64,000 nucleotides of DNA from Cheilinus undulatus. Its lineage: Eukaryota > Chordata > Actinopteri > Labriformes > Labridae. The first letter of the stretch is position 1; each line of letters starts with the position of its first letter. The DNA lies in the NCBI RefSeq assembly GCF_018320785.1, contig NC_054882.1:32864719-32928718 (forward strand), given 5' to 3'. Made by a program: the position numbers and the translations under genes. The notes beneath the pieces were generated by a model. The model was not told where the DNA came from and did not search any database. It was given only the letters and a program-made list of their open reading frames with translations. This document shows positions 47,401-59,400 of this stretch, in pieces.

Positions 47401-50400
47401 TGAAGTACACAGATAAGCACCATAGTCACAGGCTCTACCATCCTACATGCTATATTTGTGCTATAATGGAGACTTGTTTATTTAGCATCTGCACCCTTCA
47501 TGAATCTTCACTGGATGCTCATTAAAGCTCAACAGAATGGTTCAAGGGGCGCACTCACACTAGGCCATCCGTACCGTGCCATATTCTAACCGTGCTGAAG
47601 CCCATTTGACCTCCTCCCCTTTCGCCCTTTTCGGCCTGCACTCACACTGCTCAACGCGTCCAGGCCCAGGGCTCAAAGTATTCCGGCACCATGCCGGATT
47701 TCCAGCGTGCAGCATTTGGCTGCAGAATCAAAATGTCTTATATTAAAAAAATGTCTTGATGAGTTTGTCTGCCAGTGATATAAGAGGAGCACCACTCTCC
47801 TACTCTCAAACTAGCATTATTAGCCAATCAGGAGCAGAATGGGGAGGGCCATGGAAAAATGTGTGTCAGTTGACTCCTATGCTACATAGATGCAGGAGTA
47901 GAGAGACATCACATCGAAGGAGAGTAGGATGGATGCCCTCCTAGTTGATAAAGGATTAAAAAATGAATGGCGCTGGGTGTGGATAGAAGGGATAGGAAAA
48001 TACGGTAAGCCTTTTGGTAACTGCTGTGAGAAGTTAAGAGAAGCAGGTGCTTGCTTTTGCACTTTCTGCTTGAGAAAGCTAGTATTTGCAACTAGTGGGA
48101 AAAAAGTGCTATCATGTCATGAGTCAGACCCCACTCAGAGAGCAGCTGTTCGCCCTCTCCCACACACAACGCGATTACCGGGAGCAACAGCTACAGCTGA
48201 TGTACCAAGCTCGCCCAGCCCCTGGTAAATTTATGCAAAAAAAATAGCTGAAGACAAAATTGCCCTGACAAAACTGTCAATATCCAATACCCTTATAATA
48301 TGTCACCTTGTGATTGTAGGTCATCTTGTAACCTGTCAAGGACAAAGCTTAGCAGCAAAACTTGATAGCAAAAGTAATCCTAAATGCTACATCATGGCTG
48401 TACAGTGCAACATATATGTTGCAAATTGGTCTGTGCTAAGAGGTTGTCGCTCCTCACCGCACATGTGCAATGACAAAGTGAGAGAGGTGCGTGGGTGCCA
48501 GGCGCTCAGATAAGACTTTAGGTTTAACTTGTCACTAAAACTTCATTCCATTGTGATTTGAGATTTGAAATTCATGCCCAGTGTATTTATTTTGGATGTT
48601 ATTTACTCTCGTAATGCATAATCCTGTGCGTCTGGGGTGTGAGCGGCCACGCTCTGCAGGTGATACGATGGTAAGAAAGTGACCATACAGACGAGGTAGG
48701 CTCAGGGCATACGCAGTACAGGTGGTTGTTATGTTTAAGAAGAGCGCTGCTTTAATCCCAAGTTTTTTATTAGGGCACGTATGCTAGATGATGCTAAAAA
48801 CAAGTGTCTGCTAGCTTACTTCATTCTCCTCATCCTCTCCAATTGCGCACAGATGGTCAGTGAGTTGGCTGTAAGTGAGATGACATGAACTTTTCCCATG
48901 TTAAATATCAAAACTCCAAAAGACAAAATCCACTTTTTTTCCAGTCTGTAAGTAGAGATTAACCTTCACCTTGATATGAATGTGTGCACTTAAAGCTGTC
49001 CTTGTTTGGTTTCCTCTGCAGTAAGTGGAAGGCAGACCGTGCAGCAGTGACCAGTTTGTGTGTGAGCCCTGACGGTAAACTGCTGCTTTCAGCCGGCCAG
49101 ATAATCAAGATGTGGGACTTGGAAACCAAGGAGGTGTACAGGGTGAGTACATTCAGAAAATGTCTTGTTTCTATTCATAATTGTTGATTTATTCAGCCTC
49201 GGTCAACTGTTCTGACTTTTTTGAGTGATTTTCTAGAAGCAGCACTTTTTAAAAGGCATTTAGTTCTTATTTGACTTGACTGTCTTTGTCCCCATTATTT
49301 TCTCTGCAGAAGTTCACAGGTCACTCCACAGCTGTGACGACCCTCTGCTTTGCCACCACGCGACCTCCCGACAGCAACGGTCTTTACTTCCTTTCAGGCG
49401 CTGCACACGATCGACTTCTCAGTGTTTGGTAAGTTGGCACTGATCAGTCAGAGCTCGTTTCCATTCAGTCCACTTCACTTTCACATATCTGACATGAGTC
49501 CACCTCTCCATAGGCAAGTACGAGAAGATGGGAAGGACAAGAACTCGGTTGTGTCTTTCACACTGACGGACGAACCGCAGCATATTGACCTGGTCACATC
49601 CAACAGCAAGGAAGAGGTAAGAGTGCAGAATGGTCTTTAGAAAGGTCTTTAATAGGTCTTTCCCACTGAGTGGTCCAGTGCAGTTCAGTTTGTCATGGCA
49701 CGCGTTTTTTGCGTTTCCATTTCTCAAAAGTTGGAAAGGGTACCATAAAACTGACCTGTCCCATCCCACTTTTTTGCACCCCTCCCTTTTCTACCTGAAC
49801 CATGACCTCAGTTACCTAATTCCTCATTTTCATTTACAATTGGGATTTAAAGTCCTGATAAGCAGCACTGGAAACATAGTAGACCATCAGTAGGTCCATG
49901 TGGCATCCATTTTTTTTTTTTAACAATAAAATATAAGTGGGGATAGGATTTGGCGATACTCATGTTTTAATATTGTCATACCCTCTCCAATTTTACCGGG
50001 GTATACGATATTACCGCCAGGTGTGTAGATGCCGCCAGACATGCACATGCAGTCACAGCGAGCAGTGCTTCCTTCATACCTTTAACAAAATGCTACGAGA
50101 AAAAATAAATGTTTATTAGGCAATAAGTGCAGGATGGAAGTGATTTATAGTTAAAGTTGTGTTTTTACACTTAACAAGAAAAATGAGCTAAACTAGGACG
50201 GAGGAAATTTCTTTTTTCCCTCCATATACAACACATAGATGCTCTCTTTGCCTCCCTCACTTCCTCCCAGAGGTAATATGAGAAATGATGATCAACTTTT
50301 ATCAGGTAGGATGTGGGAATGTGAAGTAATCTGTGTGCTTTAAAACAGATAAGGATTGGACTTAAAAATTGATGTGGGGTTGTCAATAGCCGAGCTCCGT

Positions 50401-53400
50401 CCAGCCGTGTATTCATTTTATACAGGAAGTTACAGAATACTTCAGGGCTTAAAACAACCCAAAGCTCTGATTTATTTCTTCTACATTACACATATGGGGT
50501 AAAGATTAGTTTTGATTTTTAAAAACCTTTAGTTGCTTTTAATTTGGCCTGGTGTCTGCTGCAGAATGCAGGCAGGGGGGTCACAATTAGGTTACTTACA
50601 CAAATCATTCAGCCCTAATCTGCAGGCAACTAAATTTTTGTTTTAAACTTCTGTATTCGAGTCCGACTGTGGGAATCAAACATTTGCTTTGAGGCATACT
50701 GTGATGTGTCTGTGTGGTGTTTTAATGTTTTAAAACATGATCTGATTTTGTGTCTGTGTGCTTTGTTCTCCACAGGCGGTGAGGATGGCAGTAGTTTGTA
50801 AGGATGGGCAGTTGCATCTCTTTGAGCACTTTTTAAATGGGTAAGCCTTAAAACACTCCACACTGTTCCAGACTACAAATTAGAGTGTCGGATAGCTGTG
50901 AAACATTTAGGCACTCCGTGAAAGTTTCACTTCTTCCTGCTTAATGGACATGTCTTGAATTTAATCTCTTGTGTTTGCTGTGAGACGGATGACACCAATT
51001 TTTTGGACTGTCTCTTGAGGGCTCATCATGTTAGAATATTCATCTACTGAACTTTATTAATTGTTGATTGCTCTCTGTGCTCATATCCTGTCTAAACATC
51101 TGTCTCCACAGGCCCTGTAAGAAGCCCTTTTCACCCTCATGCACGGTGCAGATGTCAGACACAAAAGACTCCCCGATGCCGATACCACTTCTGGCAGCCG
51201 CCCTTGGAGCTGATACACGGAGTGTTCTGCTGGCGTACGGGAACCACCTACAGCCTGTCATGGAGAGAGTGGTTAGTACACAAGAGGCTGAAAATATGCA
51301 TGTTTTTCCTTTTGCCCATAAGGAAATAAGACTATAAAACTACCAGTGGATTTCTAGAAAATCAGGAAAGTTACCATCGCCAGGGATCTCTGAAATGCTT
51401 CATTTTAAACTTGATTTTGTAGAGTTTTATTTTTTAAATGAGATTCATGATGATATTGTTTGATTCAGAAATTAATTCACAGCTACTAAATCACAAGGGT
51501 TTAAAGTGTTATTAAAGCAATAAAAATAGGCAAGATGCACTATGAGAAATAGAACTCGCTGATGTGGCGGCTGTCAATACTGGAGTTGTTTCATTACTTT
51601 CACTACATGTCACACAATGTTTCAGGCTCCAAAACAAATTAAGTGTTGCATGTGTAACCAAACACTCAGGGTTTGTATGACTGAATTTATTTGGTGAGAA
51701 AAGGTGAGACAGTGGTCAGTTTTTGTCTGCAGACTTCAGGGGGTTTCATAAACTTCACTGATTGACCCAACAGGGCAGAGACGAGCTTAGGTTCATGTCC
51801 CGTTCATCTCTCTTTTTCTCTCTCGCTCTCTCGTGCACATGTCATATGCTTAATTATAATTCATCCCTATTTTTACTGTTTTTTCTCTAAGCCAAAAGCA
51901 AATGTGTTCCTTATTTTTATTTACTCATAGATGTAAAAAAAAAAAAAAAGCTTGTGTAGTGCTGCAGCAGCTTCAGAGAAAAGATAATTGGCATTATTTA
52001 TTAGACTTGTGATTCACCTGGCGTGCTCCCTCCCATCTGTTCAGGAGATCAACACAGCAGAGAGACATATCTGTCTGACCCGGGATGTCCAGACCAGCTT
52101 ATCCCTTTCCATGGAAACCACTGTTTCCAAGGTAACAATCAAGTCTCACTTTCTTTATTGTCAGTCAAGAAGGCCAATTTATTCTGCGCTTGTTCCTCCG
52201 AGCCTCAGAATTTCAGTCATGTTCGCCATAAGTTAATGTATTCTGTGCCTGAAGTTGACAACCTGAGATTATATTTGTCTTTGCAGGTAAAAACCCCAAT
52301 CGTCAACACCAAGAGCAAAGTGTTGGTACCTGGGCTTCCTGGTCATCAAGCACCAGTCAAAGGAACCACACAGACATCAGAGAAGAGGAAAAAAGACGCA
52401 GACACCAAAGAGGTACAAAGAGTACTTCACCGTGGAATACTACATCTTTTTTTCTTATTCTGAAGACTTCTTTGGCTCAGACTTCAAACGACTTCTTGTG
52501 TTTGATGCCTCCGTCATCATACCCCGATCACAATGAAGCAGCAGATCAAGTAGAAGAAAAGTATGGAACTAGACTTGGGTTATTTCAGGTTTGGACAAGT
52601 GTGACGCACATGAGTAAGCATGTCCTGCCTTTTGCCAGTTATGTTTTACAAACCAGAAAAATGAGAAAGTCAGAAATAAATTGATCTTACAAGCAGGGTG
52701 TTATTTATGGCTTCAGGGCAGGCAGCCAGCTCAGACGTATTTACCACTGTGTGAGAGAGCAATAAGGTTTCAGCCCCTGAAGGCTTCTACAAAAAAAGGT
52801 TCAGCATAATCAGCAGACAAATGAGTGCTCAAGAAGCCATGTAGTTTATTTATCTTAAGAAATCTGAAATGAACAAGCACAATGGATGCTTTCCAAATGC
52901 TTGCTTGACCATTTAAAGGGGTCATATTATGCAAAAATGACTTTTTCAGGCTTTTCTAACAAAAATAGGTGCCCCTGGCCTGTCCACAATCCGCTCAAGT
53001 ACCAGAAAAATCCATCCACCCCCCCCCCCCTTTCAGAAAATGTGTGCTGAAACAAGCCGTTCTCACATTTTCCCCTCACGATGTCATGTGGGGAGTTAGC
53101 CCTGCCCCCTGGTTCGGTTGGCCTTCCCAACTTGGAAGGAAGTTCCACCCTCCTCTCCTGATCTACCTCTCAGCTGACAGTTGAGAGGAGGCTAAGAAGT
53201 GCCACATCCATTAAGTCACATCCTGTTTCTTGAGAGGGGCATGGTCGGGGGTGGAGTCAGACAGCTCAGTAACATTTAAAGCCACAGACACAAAAACAGC
53301 TCTATCTGAGTAGGGCTGAAACAGAGGGGGTTTGAGACATGCAAAAATTCTACACTGGAGTGTTTTTTCATCAACAAATTTCATGGGCATGTTTTTGGGA

Positions 53401-56400
53401 CCTCTGAGAACAATATAAACTTGTCTTAGGAGGGTAAAATATGTCCCCTTTAAAATAAATAAATACTCATGTGTGCTATTATGTCAGTTGTAGCCTATAA
53501 ATCACCAAAGCCTGTTAAGTCAGGTTATTTGGAATTGAAAACAATCTTTATATAAAAGAGGTAAATATTGTAAAACCCAGTGTATAAATCTCCCTTTAAT
53601 TCCCATTTTTTCATCCAAAAAGTTGACAGTTTTTGGCTACATTGATGTCGCTAAAAAATAGTCCAGCCCACGGGACATCTCATTGGAGCAAATCTGGCCC
53701 CCAAGCCAAAATGACTTTGACACCCCTGGACTACACACAACAGGGCAGGTTACTGCCGTGGACTTGACACAGAAGCATAAACGAGGCATACACTTAGTTT
53801 AAACCACTTAATAGACCATTGATTTCTGAAATCCTTTCTAACTTTTACTTGCACTTATTTAAAATGGTAAGTTGTGACCTGATATCTTCCCACGTATTTC
53901 TCTGTCCCGCAGTTGACAATAGCGGAGCGACTTGGTGAAATCGACCTTTCTACGGTCTCTACTGAGAAGGGAGCTCCTAAAGGAACGGCCTCTTTACAGA
54001 CTGATAACTTTGCCGTCCTGTTGGTGCAGGGCCTGGAGAGCAGTGATGCTAACATCCTAAATGTAAGTGCTCTTCTCAGTTTCAAATCTGGAATAAAGTA
54101 TGTGAATTTTCCAAGACTGAACTCATTAGCCATGCAGAAAGTTTTAAAGGCAAATGTTCCAGCTAGAAAACTTTAATCGATTTGGGCAAGCACAGTCAAA
54201 CACAATTCCCAAATCGTCTCTTAAACCAAGTCTGAATGTTGGAGTTTTCTCTAGCTCAAATGTGAAAGTTCAGACTGTAAAATAAGTTTACCTGGTTGTC
54301 ATGAATTTTTAACTGATCTGGGAACTCCTACTTATTAATTTTTCAAGTGTTAATAGCTTTCTTAATCCCTTCCCTCTTACAGAAAGTTTTTCAGACTCGT
54401 AAAGAGATGGTGATAAAGAAAACGGTTGCTCGGTTACCTCTCCCTGCCGTCTTACCTTTAGTGGAAGAGGTGGGTCAAGTTTCTTTAAAAATGTCAAGAG
54501 CTGAATTGTTGTATTGTTATGAAACCAGTCTTCTAGGAGCTGCATTAACCTTGACAGCAGTTTTATAAAGCCTATTCAATAATTACATCATCTTTTAATC
54601 AATACCTCACATATCCTTCTTTGCAGATCACAAAGAGGCTTCAAGGGCATCCTTTTACGTAAGTTGAAGATCGACATGTTCTCTCTAAGGATTCTTTTTC
54701 TTGTTGTGTTTGTGCATATTTGACAGGACTTTTGAAGACAGCTGATTGTTGTTATTTCTTCCTTTAGGGCAGTTTTAATGGTACGGTGGCTAAAAGCTGT
54801 ATTAATGCACCATACATCATACCTGGCATCGGTAAGTTCACTTTAACTAAAGCTTAGTAGGTATTCTACCTGTGCTGCTAATATGAAACCTCCACTCTCT
54901 GCATTTTCTAAACATTTTCGGCTCCTTGAGTTCTTCAGCCCTTCTCTGCATCGATCATAGTGAAAGCTAAATGTCAGAGGCATCAATATCACGTCTTGAA
55001 ACACTGTGAATAATTGTGAAGATTCCCTTAAGCACAGGACATAGCTGTAAAAACAATTCTTCTGTGCTTGCCAGGCCATCTGAAAGTTTCAGTATGCAGT
55101 GATTTACTTTAGTAATTGACCCTTTGTCAAGTGACGCCTTCCCCAGACTTTAGTATATTACGGTCCAATTTGAAATCTGAAAATTCTAAATGGGAATTGT
55201 AGTTATTTAAGTTGACGTTATGGCTGATATAACTTCAAACATTGCTTTTTGCTGCTGAACCCTAACTGCAATATATTATCATTGACTTCAGAGATATAAA
55301 CTAAGGGTGGCAAAAACCAAATTAACAAGCCACTGTTGTTTGCATATTTTTGATCAGACATCTGCAAAGTCAACTTCATTTTTTCCAGTATTCACCTCTT
55401 TAGTACTTTGCAAACTTGCAAACTCCTTTCAAGTAATGTTTGTCCCCAAAAGCACTATTAAATTCTTACAACCAGGAGAGCATTTGACTAGTAGAACATT
55501 TAATAGAATGCCAATAGTTAATCCAGCACCAATTAAACTGTGACACTGATTCTGCCTGCATAAGTTGCAGACTCCCCAAGCACACCTTTCATCCTTGCTA
55601 AGTCGCCAAATTAAGGTCACAGTTTCACTGGTGCACGCTGAAAAAAACTTGGGCTACCTGGATGAATTTCATCAGCAGTTGCAGTGAGAAGGAGCTCTCT
55701 GATTGGTGGTCTGATTGGTCTCATCAAAGAGCTGACAAAGGGTCAACTCCAAGTTTATTTGTTCCTATTTCTTATTTAGATGCCAGCATAATCAAAAAGC
55801 TTGCTAAGACCGCTCAAAGCTAACCAGAACTGCCGTTTAGCCTTTCTGTGAACTGTCTGTGATTTAAAAGTGCACTGAAGTCCACTGACTGCTCTTGTAG
55901 TGTAAATAATAAGAGAGAGTACTTTATGGAAGAGTTGAGATCTGCTCTTTATCAAGTGCTGCTGTGTGTTTTTTGGGCTGTTGAAATGCTTTTACCTTTA
56001 ACTGATCCATCTGTGTTTCTCACAGCTGCCAGACCTGGTTACCCAGCTCGGAGTCCTTTATCACATGATCGAGAGCAGAGTGAAGATGTTTCACAAGCTG
56101 ACAAAGCTGCACGGCAAACTGTATCTCCTAATGACACAGGTAGGTGCCATCTTGTTTGGAAGTAACAACAATATATGTACCTTTTACCGCTTTAATGCCT
56201 TCAATATGGCGTTACAAAAATGAATCAGACAGGGGATTGCTTAGATTCCCTGTCTGTCGGTGACAATGAAGATGTAGGTAAAAGCATCACTGAAGTATAA
56301 AATGTCCTCTCAGCCACAGTTTGAACCTGGCTCTCGCAAATGTGCAACTGTTGGTGATAATGGAGCAAATGTAATCACGTTGATGCATTTCCTTTCTGCA

Positions 56401-59400
56401 GTTTTTACAGCACAAAACTTGCTCTCTGTACTGGTGATATGAAATGAGAAACTTCAGAGCTTTAAGCTGCTATTACTCCTGCTTTAAAACTTCTGAAAAC
56501 CTCCTGAGCTGCATATGGGAACATAAACAGCCACATTTTTCAATCAGAGTTTACTCAGACTTTTCCCTCAGCAGAATTTGCTTGTGAAGTGAGCTGATGT
56601 GAGAACACAGCAGGATTTAATCAGGAGAATGCACAACGAGCAAGCGGGAGACAATTGTGACGTTTATCCCTGCAAGACCATCGACTTTATGGACAAAACA
56701 ATCTGTTCAATCCCTGTACACATGATGGAACTGCTTCATATATTACCATACATGATATCCAAAGGCATCTCATCAATACCAAAAGTTACAGTCCATAAAA
56801 CCAGCCTGCAATGGCACACTGAACTCACGTCTCAGCATAAGATCAGCGATATTTTTACAAGTTTTTGTAGGTTTAGTTCTCTGCACCTGTAGATCTTTGT
56901 TTGGTTTCTCTCTTGGTGAGGTCAGTTAAGCGCCTCTTAACATTTCCTGATTTGGGTGTTCACAATAAAAGAGAACAAAATAGCAACTGAGGATTTATAT
57001 TGTAAAGAATTCGTTGGAATTAGCATGTTAACAGTTGTTTAAGCCGTTATAATGCTAATTGCTACTGCGCCTGTGCTAAAGTCAAACTGAGTTGCTCTGT
57101 TGCGTCATCCGACAGACACTCTGCAAAGTTAACATGCACACTTTATGCTGATGTTAGTTCAGACTTCACACTTGGAGAGGAGAGAACACTCATTTTTCTT
57201 AATGTGCGATATGTAAGGGCCTTACAGCTAACAACTTTTCCTCCGATTTCATTGTCGCAGACAAAATTCCAAAGTTGGAGTAAATCATGGGAGTCTTGCT
57301 AAAGTTGCAGCTCGCTCCCATTGTCTTAGTCGTTAGGTGTAAGGTGGGCATAAGACTTGATTTTAGCAGTTTTAGGGCAGTCTGTCTTCAGTCTTGGTGG
57401 AACGACTATTTTATTAAATGTGTTTGATAAGTCTTAAGGCTGGTTCAATGCAAATTGTGTTTCTCAGTGACGCGACCGTCATCCACGACCAGTGGTAGCC
57501 AGTCTTGTGTGTAAGCACATTAAATCACTTCATTCTTCAAAATATGAAAGTGAGCATTGATCCCCCTAAAGCCACTGATGTCCACTCAGAACTCAAGATT
57601 GAAAAACTTTTCTGCTCAGAGCTGCAGTCAGAGCTCTGCACCTGTGGTGAGACGACTCGTGTTTTCATATGGTACTGTTATTCGGAAGTGTTTCCAGGAT
57701 AAACCCTCAGTTGTTACAGTAACATGCAACGTTGTTTCAGGGTTCAACTTGCCTTTTGTTTCCAACTGGATGTACATGAGTTAAAAACATCTTATAAGAG
57801 ATACTAACTCAGATGTGATCTCTATCTACGTGTTGTTCTCTGCTAAAAAAATGTTGTGAGTTTCCACCAGATGCATGATGGTAAATAATCTTCAAAGGAA
57901 TCATATTCTAGTGTTGTAGTTAGTGACCACCAGTCTTTGCAAAGTCTTAGTCTGAGACTAAAAACTCAACTGCTTGCTGACAAATTGTCTGTAGATGTGA
58001 GAGGGTCTCAGATGTCTCTTTTTAGAGTCTTTAAGAGTTTTTGCAAAGTCCTGGTGTAAGGCCGCCATAAGTCACACTGTGCTCTAAAGCATCCAAGAAA
58101 AACATGCAGGAGACAGGACTCAGTCTGAGCTGTTGTCTGCTTTTATTTACTCACCACCATGACTGGTAGTTTGAGCTATCAGGGACTTGGATTTTTTTTG
58201 CCTCATGTGTTCACTACAACACTATGCATGCAAACCAATGATGCCACTGTTAGAAAAATGCATTTTTGGCAGAAATAATACCAGTGATGGTATTGATACT
58301 GTTTTACTGCCCACCACTAGCTAGTATTTGTCTTTTGTTTTTACTGTGCACTATTTACTAGCTTTTTGGCAAGTTCTCCCTTGGTGATTGGATACTGGGA
58401 CATGCACAGTAGTCTATCTGATCGCCTAATTAAGCTTTAACTTTAGCTTAACTCCACTGTACATGTAATCGAACTGAATGAGACCTCTGTTGATAAGTTT
58501 GCTAATGGTAAAAGCCTGGAAAAGATGAACAGTAGTTATTCTGAGAGTGAATGAGAGAAGACTTTAAATGAATTATTCACATTACAGAATTTCAGGGGAC
58601 AGCCATTAAAAAGTCAAACTACCACAGACAAAAATGCCAGTGTCCAGGGTAAAACACACCGTTTGGCTGTCTAGTTAAATACATTTGACCAACAAACACA
58701 ACAGTTTGCATTATCTCTCACACATGATTGGCCTTGTTTTGTTAGCCTGCCTAAGATTTGCTTCAATCCAACAACAACAAAAAACTAAAAGTGTTTGTCA
58801 TTCTTGTACTTGTTTTGTTTCTAACCTTGAGTTGAGAACTTTAGCTTTCCAATGGAGCCTCAGGCACTGCTGTCCCACAAGGGCAGTTATTCAGCAATTC
58901 ACACCTGCAACCTTGTAGAAAGAGCTCTTCTTACATTTTCTTTGTTGGAGTGATCTGTTATAAAAGAAACACATTCAGATTCAAGCTCAGTTTTAGAAGA
59001 ATTTAAAGCTCCATGCAGCAGCAATGATGTATATCCCAGTAAGCAATGTTAGAATAAGCCCCGCCTTTACAACAATGAAGTCAAAGAATGCACATCCATG
59101 TCTTTACTCTACTTCCACACATACACAGATTAAGTTTTGTTTTAATGAGCCCGTTTAACATGACACCTACCTAGAACATTTCCTGAGTTGCTTGTTCACA
59201 GTTGTTCCTCACAGCTGGAAGTTTTCCTGCAGTTTGCTTGTCAGGAAAAGGAAGGATGGAGGAGGGAAAGACACCAGGGGGCTAGTAGGGAAAATTGAGG
59301 GTGAAGTGGGTTAAAACAAGAAAATGTTCACTAGATTTTTAAAGTGTAAATAAGGCTAGATATTCTTGATTTATTCCACGTTAGTAAACTTTTTCAATCC

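Noticed and set aside
50278-50345. ATGATGA in wdr43 intron 6 as a snoRNA C box
   Set aside because: No CTGA at the right distance and no flanking complementarity.
50970-51060. Possible box C/D snoRNA in wdr43 intron 7
   Set aside because: GGATGACA and CTGA are present, but the C box is poor and there is no terminal stem.
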